From the NCBI RefSeq assembly GCF_038002965.1, contig NZ_JBBOOE010000001.1:1221001-1285000 (forward strand): a DNA stretch of 64,000 nt, given 5' to 3'. This document shows positions 36,303-46,608 of this stretch, in pieces. A program made the position numbers and the translations under genes. Position 1 is the first letter of the stretch, and each line of letters opens with the position of its first letter. This DNA is from Robertmurraya sp. FSL R5-0851. GTDB taxonomy: Bacteria > Bacillota > Bacilli > Bacillales > Cytobacillaceae. The notes beneath the pieces were generated by a model that did not search any database, was not told where the DNA came from, and was given only the letters and a program-made list of their open reading frames with translations.

Positions 36303-36321
36303 ATGTACTTTGCAGTTTTTT
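36288..36321 (+). terminator. Terminator after mobB
   Basis: AACTGCAAAGT, an 8-nt loop and ACTTTGCAGTT followed by TTTT. It includes the mobB stop codon. Confidence 0.92.
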
Positions 36322-36325
36322 GCCC

Positions 36326-36341
36326 TGTGATTCAATTCACT
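36326..36341. promoter_or_regulatory. FNR box of ywiC
   Basis: TGTGA-TTCAAT-TCACT, 9 of 10 consensus bases, centred 41.5 bp before the inferred ywiC start point. Confidence 0.87.
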
Positions 36342-36362
36342 TACTAATATCCTTCATTCTTT

Positions 36363-36368
36363 TATAGT
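36363..36368 (+). promoter_or_regulatory. -10 element of the FNR-activated ywiC promoter
   Basis: TATAGT, 21 bp after the FNR box, with inferred start near 36375 and a leader of ~25 nt. Confidence 0.75.
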
Positions 36369-36399
36369 ATAAGTAGCTACAACACTAGGAGTGAGGACA

Positions 36400-37119
36400 A
36401 TGAAATTATTTTTACCTAAACAGCATGGTGCATGGGCAATGCTAATCATCCCTTTTTGGTTAGGAGTGATTGCTTCCAACTTCCTTTGGCAGCATATCCC
36501 TTTCTTTGTGGGTTGGTTACTACTATATTTGGCGACATATCCGATGTTGCTATTATTTAAAAGAAAAAAACTCTCTTTGTATAAAAAATGGACAGTGATC
36601 TACCTGTTACCGTCTTTCTTTTTTTTGCTAGTCCCTTTATTTACAAGGCCTTCTATTATTCTTTTTGGACTAATCATGATCCCGTTTTTTTGCATAAATG
36701 CGTATTTTTCTAGCAAAAACAATGACCGTGCACTAACGAATGATTTAAGTGCCATTATCGTATTTGGAATTGCTGGCTTAGCAAGTAGCTATTTAGGAGA
36801 GGGAGGTATTAGTTACAAAGCATGGCTTGCCTTTTTCTCTTCTATTCTCTTTTTTACAGGAAGTACATTCTATGTAAAAACCATGATTCGCGAGAAAAAG
36901 AGTGAGGTATTCAAACAGATCTCATGGGGATATCATTTGTTGGTGGTCATACTTTGGATGATTGTTGGTAATTTGATCTTTGCATTAGCAAGCTTGCCAA
37001 GCTTACTTAGAGCCATTTTCTTCTACGGCAAGCCTTATTCAGTAAAAACAGTAGGGATTTTAGAGATTGTTAATGCTGTATTATTTTTTGGAAGTATGAC
37101 AGTTGCGATGCTTGTATGA
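36400..37119 (+). CDS. ywiC: YwiC-like membrane protein
   Basis: 239-aa protein with seven to eight hydrophobic segments. The family start LPKQHGAWAMLIIPFWLGV is clear. AGGAGTGAGG precedes the ATG at 36400. In B. subtilis ywiC lies beside fnr and narGHJI; here it is beside the second fnr copy and has an FNR box at -41.5, so anaerobic expression is likely. The biochemical role of the family is not known. Confidence 0.9.
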   Translation: MKLFLPKQHGAWAMLIIPFWLGVIASNFLWQHIPFFVGWLLLYLATYPMLLLFKRKKLSLYKKWTVIYLLPSFFFLLVPLFTRPSIILFGLIMIPFFCINAYFSSKNNDRALTNDLSAIIVFGIAGLASSYLGEGGISYKAWLAFFSSILFFTGSTFYVKTMIREKKSEVFKQISWGYHLLVVILWMIVGNLIFALASLPSLLRAIFFYGKPYSVKTVGILEIVNAVLFFGSMTVAMLV

Positions 37120-37124
37120 TAAAT

Positions 37125-37160
37125 AAAAGCACTCGGTGTTTTTCACTGCCGAGTGCTTTT
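37125..37160. terminator. Bidirectional terminator between ywiC and fnr copy 2
   Basis: AAAAGCACTCGG / CCGAGTGCTTTT with a 12-nt loop. Confidence 0.92.
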
Positions 37161-37839
37161 AATCAATTTTGCAAATATCAATTGGACAATCTTCACAATC
37201 AATCTCATCTTTTAAGAACATCAAATTATGGATCGTAATCATCCCCTTATCAATGGAGATGATGTTATTCTTTCGTAATTCACTTAACAAGCGATTAGCA
37301 ACTTCCCTGGATGTTCCACAAAAATTAGCTATCTCTTGATTGGTAAAAGGCTGATCTATGACAATGCCATGTTCACGAACAATTCCGTAACTATTGCATA
37401 AACGAATGAGTGTGGAGTACAATGCCCCTTTTTTACCATGGAGAATAAGGTCTCTAAATTTTGTTTGGTTTCTCCTATGCTGTCCATTTAACCATTTCAT
37501 AAATTGTAAAGATAAAGAATGATCTTTGCTAAGCTTTTCCTCTAAATCGCCCTTATGAATGACAGCAACTTCACCATCTTCTACAATCTTTGCGTCCAAC
37601 ATGTACTTTGGGGAAGAACAAAATAAAGGAATCTCTCCAATAAGCTCTCCAGTAGAACACATTCGAATCGTCAGTTCTCTTCCATCTGGGACCATTTTGC
37701 TGATTTGGATTTTCCCTTTTAGAACGACATATAACTCCTCAGCCTTTTGCCCTTCATGAAATAAGTAATTTCCTTTTTCAATCTTACGTGTATACCTTGC
37801 CACTTGAATAAAATCCTGTAGCTGTATGGAAGTATTCAT
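37159..37839 (-). CDS. FNR-type anaerobic regulator, copy 2
   Basis: 226-aa paralogue of the regulator at 31648-32346, same domain order. The C-terminal triad is CEDCPIDIC (CX2CX4C), so an oxygen-labile [4Fe-4S] is likely here too. The recognition helix (NQEIANFCGTSREVANRLLSEL) shares FCGTSRE with copy 1, so both may bind the same boxes. I see no FNR box upstream of this copy. Which copy is the main oxygen sensor cannot be read from sequence. Confidence 0.9.
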   Translation of the reverse strand: MNTSIQLQDFIQVARYTRKIEKGNYLFHEGQKAEELYVVLKGKIQISKMVPDGRELTIRMCSTGELIGEIPLFCSSPKYMLDAKIVEDGEVAVIHKGDLEEKLSKDHSLSLQFMKWLNGQHRRNQTKFRDLILHGKKGALYSTLIRLCNSYGIVREHGIVIDQPFTNQEIANFCGTSREVANRLLSELRKNNIISIDKGMITIHNLMFLKDEIDCEDCPIDICKID

Positions 37840-38023
37840 GGAGATGTCACCCGCCTGACCGGTTTGCTAGTCCCTTTAATTAACTAGTCTAACTGTAAAA
37901 AGAAAAATCCATTTCGTCAACCTTAAAACCTTCCAATAGGAGTAATTGTTTATGCAGATTTTTTGTTAGAAGTACTAACATTAAAAATAATCTAAAAAAA
38001 ATGAAAATAGTTTTAAAAATTGG
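37840..38023. other. Intergenic region fnr copy 2 / argC, non-promoter part
   Basis: AT-rich, no gene. An inverted repeat TGTTAG-AAGTA-CTAACA lies at 37964-37980; I cannot link it to a known regulator. No FNR box was found. Confidence 0.4.
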
Positions 38024-38052
38024 TTGATTTTATTGTTAGCAGTTTTTATAAT
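38024..38052 (+). promoter_or_regulatory. Promoter of the arginine operon
   Basis: TTGATT (38024-38029), 17-bp spacer, TATAAT (38047-38052), inferred start near 38059. Two ARG boxes lie between this and argC. Confidence 0.7.
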
Positions 38053-38086
38053 AAGGTACATTAAAACTTATAAAAATTAAATCGAA

Positions 38087-38110
38087 TGATTAAATATGCA
38101 ATAATATTCA
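38087..38110. promoter_or_regulatory. Tandem ARG boxes (AhrC/ArgR operator)
   Basis: Two overlapping TG-N10-CA boxes (TGATTAAATATGCA at 38087-38100 and TGCAATAATATTCA at 38097-38110) resemble the ArgR half-site pattern TGAATAATTATTCA. They lie between the inferred start point and the ribosome site of argC, so arginine-bound AhrC would block transcription. Confidence 0.65.
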
Positions 38111-38124
38111 GGAAGGGGTAAGGA

Positions 38125-39159
38125 ATGAAAGTATCAATTATCGGAACAACCGGATATGGTGGAGTTGAGTTGCTCCGTATATTGCACTCACACCCTGAAT
38201 TCGACATACATTCCATTCATTCAACAAAAGAAGAAGTGGCCATTTCAGATGAATATCCACATCTTTATGGAATTATTGATAAAAAAATGAGCAGCATTGA
38301 TGCTGATAAAATTGCTGATGAAAGTGATTTAGTCTTTTTTGCTACTCCATCAGGTGTCTCTTCAAGCCTCGTTGATCAATTCAAAGGAAAAGATATTAAG
38401 GTCATTGACCTATCAGGGGATTTGCGGTTAAAGAATACTTCTGACTATCTAAAATGGTATAAAAAAACTCCTGCTAATGAGGCGATCGTTGATGAAGCGG
38501 TATATGGACTAAGCGAATGGAATAAGGAGCAGGTAAAAGCGGCAAATTGGGTTGCCAATCCAGGGTGCTATCCAACTGCAACGTTACTGGGGTTAGCTCC
38601 TGTTGTAAAGGAAGGGTTAATTGACCCAAGGAGTATTATCGTTGATGCGAAATCAGGAACCTCTGGGGCAGGGAGAGCAGCAAGTCGAGCAACATTATAT
38701 GCAGAGGTAAATGAGAATTTTAAAATTTACAAGGTGAATGAACATCAACATATTCCTGAAATCGAGCAACAATTAATGGTATGGAATAGTGAGATTCAGC
38801 CAATCACCTTTAGCACTCATCTTCTTCCATTAACAAGAGGCATTATGGCCACGATGTATGTCCAGCTTTTAGCAGATTGGGAGACAGAAAGAGTCATAGA
38901 TTTATATCAATCGTATTACGAAAATGAGCCGTTTGTCCGAGTAAGACCACAAGGCTATTTTCCATCAATTAAGGATGTATCAAGTTCGAATTTTTGTGAT
39001 ATAGGTTTACACGTTGATAAGAGAACAAACCGATTAACAATTGTATCGGTAATCGATAATTTAATGAAGGGTGCTGCAGGGCAGGCCGTACAAAATGCAA
39101 ACATCATGTTTGGTTTGGAGAGTCATTCAGGTTTGAAGTTTATGCCACTGTATCCGTAA
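38125..39159 (+). CDS. argC: N-acetyl-gamma-glutamyl-phosphate reductase
   Basis: 344-aa NADPH-dependent reductase, third step from glutamate to ornithine. GTTGYGG-type nucleotide site at the N-terminus (IGTTGYGGVELLR) and active-site Cys in VANPGCYPTA. GGAAGGGGTAAGG precedes the ATG. It is first in argC-argJ-argB-argD-carA-carB-argF, which is tightly packed on one strand. Full length. Confidence 0.96.
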   Translation: MKVSIIGTTGYGGVELLRILHSHPEFDIHSIHSTKEEVAISDEYPHLYGIIDKKMSSIDADKIADESDLVFFATPSGVSSSLVDQFKGKDIKVIDLSGDLRLKNTSDYLKWYKKTPANEAIVDEAVYGLSEWNKEQVKAANWVANPGCYPTATLLGLAPVVKEGLIDPRSIIVDAKSGTSGAGRAASRATLYAEVNENFKIYKVNEHQHIPEIEQQLMVWNSEIQPITFSTHLLPLTRGIMATMYVQLLADWETERVIDLYQSYYENEPFVRVRPQGYFPSIKDVSSSNFCDIGLHVDKRTNRLTIVSVIDNLMKGAAGQAVQNANIMFGLESHSGLKFMPLYP

Positions 39160-39173
39160 TAGGAGGTTAAGGG

Positions 39174-40406
39174 ATGGAAGCTTTATCGGAAGTGTCACAA
39201 GTAAAAAAAGTAAATGGTGGTAGCGTAGTTTCACCAAAGGGATTTTATGCAGGTGGAGTACACGCTGGACTTCGTTATTCTAGAAAAGATGTTGGATTAA
39301 TATATAGTGAAGTTCCTGCCAGTAGCGCAGCTGTTTACACATTAAATCAGTTCCAAGCAGCCCCGCTGAAGGTAACTCAGCATAGTATTCAGGAGAAAGG
39401 TAAGCTACAAGCAGTGATTGTAAATAGTGCATGCGCAAATGCTTGTACAGGAGAAAGAGGTTTACAAGATGCTTATTCCATGCGAAAGCTGACAGCCGAT
39501 AAGCTGAACCTTGAAGAAACTTTCGTAGCGGTTGCTTCAACAGGAGTAATCGGTGAGTACCTCCAAATGGATCGAATTGCAGCAGGAATAACAGATATAC
39601 AATTTGGTCAAACACAAGAAGATGCTGAAGGATTTCAAACGGCAATTTTAACAACCGATACATGTATGAAAAGTAGTTGTTATACAACGGAGATTGATGG
39701 AATGCTAGTGACGATGGGTGGAGCAGCAAAAGGATCTGGAATGATTCATCCTAATATGGCAACCATGCTCGGCTTTATAACTTGTGATGCCGCTATATCT
39801 CCTGAGTCTCTTAAGAAAGCACTTAAAAGTGTAACAGATAAGTCCTTCAATCAAATAACAGTTGATGGTGATACATCTACGAATGATATGGTACTTGTAA
39901 TGGCAAACGGAAAAGCGGGTAATGAGGAGCTTCATGAGGGCCATAAGGATTGGGAAGCTTTCCTTGAGTTACTGAAGAATACGAGCCAAGACTTAGCAAA
40001 GCAAATTGCACGAGATGGAGAGGGAGCCACAAAGCTAATTGAAGTGAGTGTAAAAGGTGCAGCTTCCAATGACGATGCACGTAAAATTGCAAAGCAAATT
40101 GTAGGTTCCAATCTCGTGAAAACAGCTATTTTCGGAGCTGATGCAAACTGGGGACGTATTATTGGTGCAATTGGTCAAGCGGGTGTCGAAGTGAATGTTG
40201 ATATGGTAGATATTAAGCTTGGTGAAACAACGATGTTATTAAATAGTGTGCCTCAAGTGTTTTCAGAGGATGACGCTAAGAAATATTTAGAAAATGATAC
40301 GATTCATATCTTTGTCGACCTACAATTTGGAGATGGGGAAGGAAAGGCATGGGGATGTGACCTTTCTTACGATTACGTAAAAATTAATGCGAGCTATCGA
40401 ACGTAA
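39174..40406 (+). CDS. argJ: Bifunctional ornithine acetyltransferase / N-acetylglutamate synthase
   Basis: 410-aa ArgJ that recycles acetyl from acetylornithine to glutamate, and can make acetylglutamate from acetyl-CoA. The self-cleavage site is in [11 protein letters not shown], where Thr becomes the nucleophile of the beta chain. GDTSTNDM and [14 protein letters not shown] are also family motifs. AGGAGG precedes the ATG, 14 nt after argC. Confidence 0.96.
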   Translation: MEALSEVSQVKKVNGGSVVSPKGFYAGGVHAGLRYSRKDVGLIYSEVPASSAAVYTLNQFQAAPLKVTQHSIQEKGKLQAVIVNSACANACTGERGLQDAYSMRKLTADKLNLEETFVAVASTGVIGEYLQMDRIAAGITDIQFGQTQEDAEGFQTAILTTDTCMKSSCYTTEIDGMLVTMGGAAKGSGMIHPNMATMLGFITCDAAISPESLKKALKSVTDKSFNQITVDGDTSTNDMVLVMANGKAGNEELHEGHKDWEAFLELLKNTSQDLAKQIARDGEGATKLIEVSVKGAASNDDARKIAKQIVGSNLVKTAIFGADANWGRIIGAIGQAGVEVNVDMVDIKLGETTMLLNSVPQVFSEDDAKKYLENDTIHIFVDLQFGDGEGKAWGCDLSYDYVKINASYRT

Positions 40407-40419
40407 GGGGGCACATAAG

Positions 40420-41193
40420 TTGTCAACGATCGTAATTAAATGTGGTGGAAGTGTATTAAACGAATTGTCTTCTAGTTTTTTTGATAGTATCAAAGAAATG
40501 AAGAAGAAAGGTTATTCTGTGGTGCTTGTTCATGGTGGAGGACCAGACATAAATGACATGCTTGAGAAGCTAAACATTATGCCTGAATTTGTAAATGGAT
40601 TAAGGAAAACAACGAAAGAAACATTACAAATTGCTGAAATGGTGCTCACAGGTAAAACAAATCGTAAGTTGGTTGAACAACTAAATGATGTAGGACTCAA
40701 AGCTATTGGTCTAAATGGCAGTGATTCTAATCTAATTCAAGCAGAATACCTAGACAAAGCGAGGCTTGGATATGTTGGTAAGGTCCAATCGATTAATAAA
40801 GACCTCATACAACTAATGGTTGAATCGGGACATATACCTGTAATTACACCAATTGCGATAAATAATCAAAACGTAAAACTAAATGTAAATGCAGATTACG
40901 CAGCTGCTGCGGTTGCGATCGGTTTAGAAGCTGAACAGTGTTTATTTGTAACAGATGTGGATGGCATTCTCGTAAATAATCAAGTGAAGAAAGAACTTAA
41001 TAAGCGTGAAGTTAGTGAATTGATTGAAAACGGTACGATATATGGTGGTATGATTCCTAAAGTAGAGTCAGCGTTGTCAGCGATAGACATGGGGCTTAAG
41101 AGCGTAATGATTGTAAATGGTAAAAAAGGATTTTTTGAGAATGACCAATGGCTTGGTACTCAGATTTGTAGAAAGGAAGGAATTCTTCAATGA
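40420..41193 (+). CDS. argB: Acetylglutamate kinase
   Basis: 257-aa kinase, the usual length. KCGGSVL and VHGGGPDIN near the N-terminus bind ATP and acetylglutamate; NVNADYAAAAVA and YGGMIPKV are family motifs. I chose the TTG at 40420 because AAGGGGG is 8 nt before it; the ATG at 40387 would overlap argJ and lacks a site. The start of argD overlaps its stop by 4 nt. Confidence 0.95.
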   Translation: MSTIVIKCGGSVLNELSSSFFDSIKEMKKKGYSVVLVHGGGPDINDMLEKLNIMPEFVNGLRKTTKETLQIAEMVLTGKTNRKLVEQLNDVGLKAIGLNGSDSNLIQAEYLDKARLGYVGKVQSINKDLIQLMVESGHIPVITPIAINNQNVKLNVNADYAAAAVAIGLEAEQCLFVTDVDGILVNNQVKKELNKREVSELIENGTIYGGMIPKVESALSAIDMGLKSVMIVNGKKGFFENDQWLGTQICRKEGILQ

Positions 41194-42344
41194 GTGGTCT
41201 TTTTCCAACATATGCAAGATGGGAAGTGGAGCCGGCTAAGGCGATCGGTTCCTATTTATACGATAAAAATGATAAAAAATATTTAGATTTTACTTCTGGC
41301 ATCGGAGTTTGTAACCTTGGGCATCAGCCGGAAGCCGTGAAAAAGGCTGTGCAAATACAACTTGATCAATTCTGGCATGTATCGAATCTGTTTCCTCAAG
41401 AAAAGCAAGTGCTTGCTGCAAAAATGCTGGCTGATGCCGCTGGATTAGAGGCAGTATTTTTTGCAAATAGTGGTGCTGAAGCCAATGAGGGAGCAATTAA
41501 ACTCGCAAGAAAAGCAACGGGCAGAACAAAAATCATTACGTTTCAACAATCCTTCCATGGAAGAACGTTTGCGACAATGTCAGCAACTGGTCAAGAAAAG
41601 ATAAAAGAAGGCTACGGCAACATGCTCGAAACATTCGTTTATGTTCCGTATAATGATATCACATCTCTAAAGGCTGAAATGTCTCATGAAGTGGCTGCAA
41701 TAATGCTTGAAGTCATTCAAGGTGAGGGCGGTATTCATGTTGGTGAAGAGGCATTTCTTAAAGAAGTAGAGAATCTTTGTAAGGAATATGGTGCGTTATT
41801 TGTTATTGATGAAATCCAAACAGGAATAGGAAGAACGGGAAAGCCTTTTGCTTTTCAACAGTACGATTTATCTCCTGATATCGTGACTTCAGCAAAGGGA
41901 TTAGGTAGTGGATTTCCAATCGGCGCAGTAATCGGTACAGAGAAGCTAGTAACGTTTTTTGGACCGGGAAGTCATGGTTCAACGTTTGGAGGTAATCCAA
42001 TTTCCATTAGTGCTGCGATAGCTACGATGGAAGAGATCTTTGCTCCAGAATTTTTAGAGTCTGTTGTTAAGAAGGGTGAATACACGAAAGCTTTACTTGA
42101 ACAGGAATTAAAGGAGATTTCTGTTGTAAAGGAGATTCGCGGATCCGGATTAATGATTGGTGTTGAATTACAACATTCGGTAGGTTCACTTCTAAAGGAT
42201 TTAAGAGAAAGCGGATTGTTAGCATTACCAGCTGGTGAAAATGTTCTCCGTCTTCTGCCACCATTAACTGCCACAGAGGAACAAATAAATGAAGCGGTTC
42301 ATATAATTAAAGCGGTCTTACACAAATCATATATAACAGCCTAA
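41190..42344 (+). CDS. argD: Acetylornithine aminotransferase
   Basis: 384-aa PLP-dependent aminotransferase. ANSGAEANEGAIKLAR and the Schiff-base Lys in TSAKGLGSGFPIGA are visible, as is FVIDEIQTGIGRTG. ATGA overlap with argB gives coupled translation. A weak hairpin (CAGCC/GGCTG then TTTTTT) follows, which may attenuate transcription into carA. Confidence 0.96.
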   Translation: MSGLFPTYARWEVEPAKAIGSYLYDKNDKKYLDFTSGIGVCNLGHQPEAVKKAVQIQLDQFWHVSNLFPQEKQVLAAKMLADAAGLEAVFFANSGAEANEGAIKLARKATGRTKIITFQQSFHGRTFATMSATGQEKIKEGYGNMLETFVYVPYNDITSLKAEMSHEVAAIMLEVIQGEGGIHVGEEAFLKEVENLCKEYGALFVIDEIQTGIGRTGKPFAFQQYDLSPDIVTSAKGLGSGFPIGAVIGTEKLVTFFGPGSHGSTFGGNPISISAAIATMEEIFAPEFLESVVKKGEYTKALLEQELKEISVVKEIRGSGLMIGVELQHSVGSLLKDLRESGLLALPAGENVLRLLPPLTATEEQINEAVHIIKAVLHKSYITA

Positions 42345-42361
42345 ATGGCTGCTCTTTTTTA
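42336..42361 (+). terminator. Weak attenuator-like hairpin between argD and carA
   Basis: CAGCC, a TAAAT loop, GGCTG, CTC then a T run. The 5-bp stem is short, so read-through into carA is likely. Confidence 0.5.
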
Positions 42362-42422
42362 CAATGTATTGCATAAAAATTAAGTTTTGGATATAAATAT
42401 TCACAATTTACGAGGTGGAACA

Positions 42423-43505
42423 ATGAAAGCATATGTGCATTTAAAAAGTGGTGACACGTTCGAAGGAAAATGGGTTGTCAAAACAGACAATAAACCAGTG
42501 TCCGGGGAGATTGTATTTTATACAGGAATGACTGGGTATCAAGAAGTATTGACTGACCCTTCATATAAGGATCAAATCATCGTATTTACGTATCCTCTAA
42601 TTGGTAACTACGGGATAAATCTTGAAGATTTTGAAAGTAAACAACCACATGTTGCCGGGGTCATTGTATATGAGGCTTGTATGAATCATTCTCATTACCA
42701 AGCTAAATACTCGATAAGTGAATATTTACAAAAATGGGGAATTCCACTAATTGAACACGTGGACACGAGAGAAGTTGTAAAACAAATCCGTAACGAGGGT
42801 TCCATGCCTGTCATGATTAATACAGATTCTGATAAACCACAATCCTTCGAGCTCGGAGAAATGGAAAAGGTATCGAAAGTGTCTTCAACACAGATCTCAA
42901 CGGAAGGGCAAGAAGGAGATTTTCATGTCGTATTAATGGACTTTGGAAATAAAAAGTCGATTCAACAATCGTTGTTAAAAAGGGGTTGCAAGGTAACAAC
43001 CGTTCCTTACAATTGCTCCTATGAAGAAATAAAAAAGCTTAATCCGGATGGTATTTTATTGTCCAATGGACCTGGAGACCCAAAGCATCTCAAACATTTA
43101 TTACCTAACATCTCAAAGGTCATTAAAGCATTTCCGACCCTTGGAATTTGTTTGGGTCACCAACTAGCCGGGTTAGCTTTAGGAGCAGATACAAAAAAAT
43201 TATTGTTCGGACATCGTGGTGCGAATCATCCAGTCATGGATAAGGACACGAAGACTGTATTTATGACCTCTCAAAATCATAGCTATTATGTAGATGAAAA
43301 AAGCTTAGCTGGAACGGGTCTTAAAACTCGATTTTATAATTTACATGATTCAACGATTGAGGGATTTTACCACGAAAGCTATCAGCTAATAACGACACAA
43401 TTTCATCCTGAAGCAAACCCAGGTCCTTCAGAGGGTGAATATATATTTGATGAATTTTTGCAATTAATTAAAGAAAATAACGGGAGTCAAGTTGCATATG
43501 CCTAA
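42423..43505 (+). CDS. carA: Carbamoyl-phosphate synthase small subunit (arginine-specific)
   Basis: 360-aa glutaminase subunit. The class I amidotransferase triad is visible: Cys in LGICLGHQ, His-x-Glu in FHPEANPGP. It provides ammonia to CarB. The ATG at 42423 follows GAGGTGG; the frame stays open 12 codons upstream without a better site. It overlaps carB by 8 nt. Location in the arg operon marks it as the arginine-regulated copy; pyrAA would be elsewhere. Confidence 0.95.
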   Translation: MKAYVHLKSGDTFEGKWVVKTDNKPVSGEIVFYTGMTGYQEVLTDPSYKDQIIVFTYPLIGNYGINLEDFESKQPHVAGVIVYEACMNHSHYQAKYSISEYLQKWGIPLIEHVDTREVVKQIRNEGSMPVMINTDSDKPQSFELGEMEKVSKVSSTQISTEGQEGDFHVVLMDFGNKKSIQQSLLKRGCKVTTVPYNCSYEEIKKLNPDGILLSNGPGDPKHLKHLLPNISKVIKAFPTLGICLGHQLAGLALGADTKKLLFGHRGANHPVMDKDTKTVFMTSQNHSYYVDEKSLAGTGLKTRFYNLHDSTIEGFYHESYQLITTQFHPEANPGPSEGEYIFDEFLQLIKENNGSQVAYA

Positions 43506-46500
43506 AGATCAATCTATCACATCCATATTAGTCATCGGTTCGGGACCGATTATCATCGGGCAAGCGGCAGAATTCGATTATGCAGGCACACAAGCCTGCA
43601 TGGCCTTAAAAGAGGAAGGGTACCGCGTTATATTAGTAAATAATAATCCGGCTACCATTATGACAGATAGTCATTTTGCTGATGCTATATATTTCGAACC
43701 GCTTACAGTAGACGTTATCGAGAAAATTATTTTAAAAGAACAGCCAGATGGGTTACTTGCTACGCTAGGTGGTCAAACGGGACTTAACCTTGCGTTTCAA
43801 TTAGCTGAGCATGGAATTCTTGAGAAATACGGAGTAAAGGTTCTTGGTACCTCCATTGAGTCAATTAAAAAAGGTGAGGATCGTTCCGCCTTTCGTCAGT
43901 TAATGCACGAACTTGGAGAGCCTGTTCCAGAAAGTAAGATCGTTCATACGGTTGATGAAGCAGTTAGCTTTTCAAAAGAAATTGGTTTCCCCATTATCAT
44001 TAGACCTGCATACACTCTTGGTGGAACAGGTGGAGGAATTGCATCAAATGAGGAGGAATTCCTCCAATTGGTCCAAGGCGGACTTAAGGAAAGTCCGATT
44101 CATCAATGCTTAATTGAAAAAAGTATTGCTGGTTTTAAGGAAGTTGAATATGAGGTAATGCGTGATGCTTCAAATACGTGCATTATCATTTGTAATATGG
44201 AAAATTTAGACCCAGTCGGAATCCACACAGGTGATTCAATCGTTGTTGCTCCTTCTCAAACATTAACAGACGAAGAATATCAAATGCTTAGATCTGCTTC
44301 GATAAAAATCATTTCCGCGCTTGGTATCGTAGGTGGTTGTAATATCCAATTCGCCCTTGATCCGGTAAGTAAGAATTATTACTTAATTGAAGTAAATCCT
44401 CGGGTAAGTCGTTCTTCTGCACTTGCTTCAAAAGCAACGGGTTATCCAATCGCGAGAATGGCTGCTAAGCTTTCAGTAGGTTATGAGTTGTCCGAATTAA
44501 TTAATCCTGTAACAGGTGATACGTTTGCAAGCTTTGAGCCTGCATTGGATTATGTTGTTGTTAAGTTCCCTAAGTGGCCATTTGATAAGTTCCCAACCAT
44601 TGAGAGAAAGTTGGGTACACAAATGAAAGCAACGGGTGAGGTAATGGGTATTGACCGTAACTTTGAAAGAGCACTATTAAAAGCCATTCGCTCACTCGAA
44701 ATTAAGGTACAGGATTTAGAGATGTCCTCCTTAAAAACATTAAGTAAAGAACAATTATATGTAGAACTTGCGAAACAAAACGATGAGCGCTTTTTCATCT
44801 TAATGGAGCTAATGAGACGTGGAGAAGAAGTAAATACACTGCATGAATTGACGAAGATTGATTTCTTTTTCCTGTACTATATGAAGAAGCTTGCACAGTT
44901 CGAAAAGGAAATTTATGAAGCAACTCTCCAAACTGTTACTTCAGAGCAGTTACAGCTTTTTAAAGAAAAAGGATTTAGTGATCTTTTCCTAGCTAAAGCT
45001 TGGAATGTAACGGAAGCTGAATTAAGAGAAACACGTAAGAAACACAATGTTTTGCCTGCTTATAAAATGGTAGATACCTGTGCTGCTGAGTTTTCTGCCG
45101 TTACGAATTACTTTTACTCCACTTATTTTGGGAAAAATGAACAAATTCCCTCAGATAAAAGAAAGGTAGTCATCGTTGGCAGTGGGCCGATTCGAATTGG
45201 GCAAGGAATTGAATTTGATTACTGCTCCGTGCATGGAGTGTTTGCTTTAAAAGACGAAGGAATAGAAACGATAATGATCAATAATAACCCTGAAACGGTT
45301 AGTACAGATTTTGCCACAGCTGATCGTTTGTATTTTGAACCGTTAACTGTTGAAGATATCTTGAATGTGTTAGAAGCAGAGCAAACAAACGAGGTTATCA
45401 TTCAACTAGGCGGTCAAACAGCGATAAACCTAGCGGAAGGTCTTGAACAAGCGGGAGTAACTATTTTAGGTACTGGTTCGAAAGTTATAGATATCCTTGA
45501 AGAAAGAGATAAATTTTATCAACTTCTTGATGAACTAAAGATCCCAAGACTAGAAGGCCAATTTGTAAACAGTGTTGAGGAGCTAAATCAGGCAGCTAAT
45601 TCCATTGGTTTTCCAATCCTCATTCGCCCTTCTTATGTAATCGGCGGAAGAGGTATGGTCACTATAAAGGAATCAAGTGAGCTTCAAGCATTTATTGAAG
45701 AGACAGATTTACAGTTCCCATACCTTGTTGATCAATTTCTACCAGCAATAGAAGCAGAGCTTGATCTTGTCAGTGATGGAGAAAATGTTCTCGCTCCAGT
45801 GGTGATGGAACATATTGAACGAACAGGCGTCCATTCCGGTGATAGTTTGTCTGTATTGCCTCCTCATACTTTATCGAAAAAAGTACAAGAGAAAATGCTT
45901 TCTTATGCAACGAAAATTACTACTCATCTTAAATATAAAGGTCTTCTTAATATACAGTTTATTATTGATCAAGAAGATGTATATGTGCTAGAAGTTAATC
46001 CACGTGCTAGTCGTACCGTACCAATTATAAGTAAGGTTACAGGTGTACCATTAGTTCAAATTGCGACAAAAATATTGCTTGGGAAATACCAGTTGTCGAA
46101 AAATGATGAGTCATTGAATTTAAATGATCTCCCATTTATTTGTGTAAAGTACCCGGTGTTTTCAAATTATGCGTTAAAAGGCCTAGATTCAAAGGTGAGT
46201 CCAGAGATGAGATCAACTGGGGAAGGGATAAGTCTTGCAATGACTTATGAGGAAGCCATGAAGAAATCCTTCCACACGTTGCTGAAGGACCGACCAACTG
46301 GAAAAATAGCAGTAAAACCAAGTTATATGTCAGACATCAAACAAGCTGGAATAGATGAAGAAGCAATTATAGAAGCAAATGAATTATCGGCAAACAAAGT
46401 AAAAGAAGAGTCAATTATTGCTTATTACAACCCTGATCAAGGACTCGAAGACAAAAATGTAAGGGAAACAGCTACGAAAAATCGTGTTCTTACATTTACA

Positions 46501-46608
46501 GAAGAAGAAACATTGATAGCTTTCCTAGCTGGGCAAACAGTAAAGGAATTTACCGTTCATTCACTTAATGAATGGTTATCAAAGAAAAAAGAGGTGAAGC
46601 TTACATGA
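43498..46608 (+). CDS. carB: Carbamoyl-phosphate synthase large subunit (arginine-specific)
   Basis: 1036-aa ATP-dependent subunit with the two duplicated synthetase halves, each opening with a similar motif ([20 protein letters not shown] and [20 protein letters not shown]) and each with an ATP-grasp domain. The shortened C-terminal allosteric region agrees with the arginine-specific type, which is not regulated by UMP as PyrAB is. Start is ATG at 43498 (or TTG at 43492). Its stop overlaps argF by 4 nt. Confidence 0.95.
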   Translation: MPKDQSITSILVIGSGPIIIGQAAEFDYAGTQACMALKEEGYRVILVNNNPATIMTDSHFADAIYFEPLTVDVIEKIILKEQPDGLLATLGGQTGLNLAFQLAEHGILEKYGVKVLGTSIESIKKGEDRSAFRQLMHELGEPVPESKIVHTVDEAVSFSKEIGFPIIIRPAYTLGGTGGGIASNEEEFLQLVQGGLKESPIHQCLIEKSIAGFKEVEYEVMRDASNTCIIICNMENLDPVGIHTGDSIVVAPSQTLTDEEYQMLRSASIKIISALGIVGGCNIQFALDPVSKNYYLIEVNPRVSRSSALASKATGYPIARMAAKLSVGYELSELINPVTGDTFASFEPALDYVVVKFPKWPFDKFPTIERKLGTQMKATGEVMGIDRNFERALLKAIRSLEIKVQDLEMSSLKTLSKEQLYVELAKQNDERFFILMELMRRGEEVNTLHELTKIDFFFLYYMKKLAQFEKEIYEATLQTVTSEQLQLFKEKGFSDLFLAKAWNVTEAELRETRKKHNVLPAYKMVDTCAAEFSAVTNYFYSTYFGKNEQIPSDKRKVVIVGSGPIRIGQGIEFDYCSVHGVFALKDEGIETIMINNNPETVSTDFATADRLYFEPLTVEDILNVLEAEQTNEVIIQLGGQTAINLAEGLEQAGVTILGTGSKVIDILEERDKFYQLLDELKIPRLEGQFVNSVEELNQAANSIGFPILIRPSYVIGGRGMVTIKESSELQAFIEETDLQFPYLVDQFLPAIEAELDLVSDGENVLAPVVMEHIERTGVHSGDSLSVLPPHTLSKKVQEKMLSYATKITTHLKYKGLLNIQFIIDQEDVYVLEVNPRASRTVPIISKVTGVPLVQIATKILLGKYQLSKNDESLNLNDLPFICVKYPVFSNYALKGLDSKVSPEMRSTGEGISLAMTYEEAMKKSFHTLLKDRPTGKIAVKPSYMSDIKQAGIDEEAIIEANELSANKVKEESIIAYYNPDQGLEDKNVRETATKNRVLTFTEEETLIAFLAGQTVKEFTVHSLNEWLSKKKEVKLT

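Noticed and set aside
37159..37839. Second FNR copy as ArcR or CRP without a cluster
   Set aside because: The C-terminal CX2CX4C triad is intact, which points to an FNR-type sensor.
39280..39729. Minus-strand 149-codon frame inside argJ
   Set aside because: Antisense to a full-length conserved gene, with unnatural Leu/His-rich composition.
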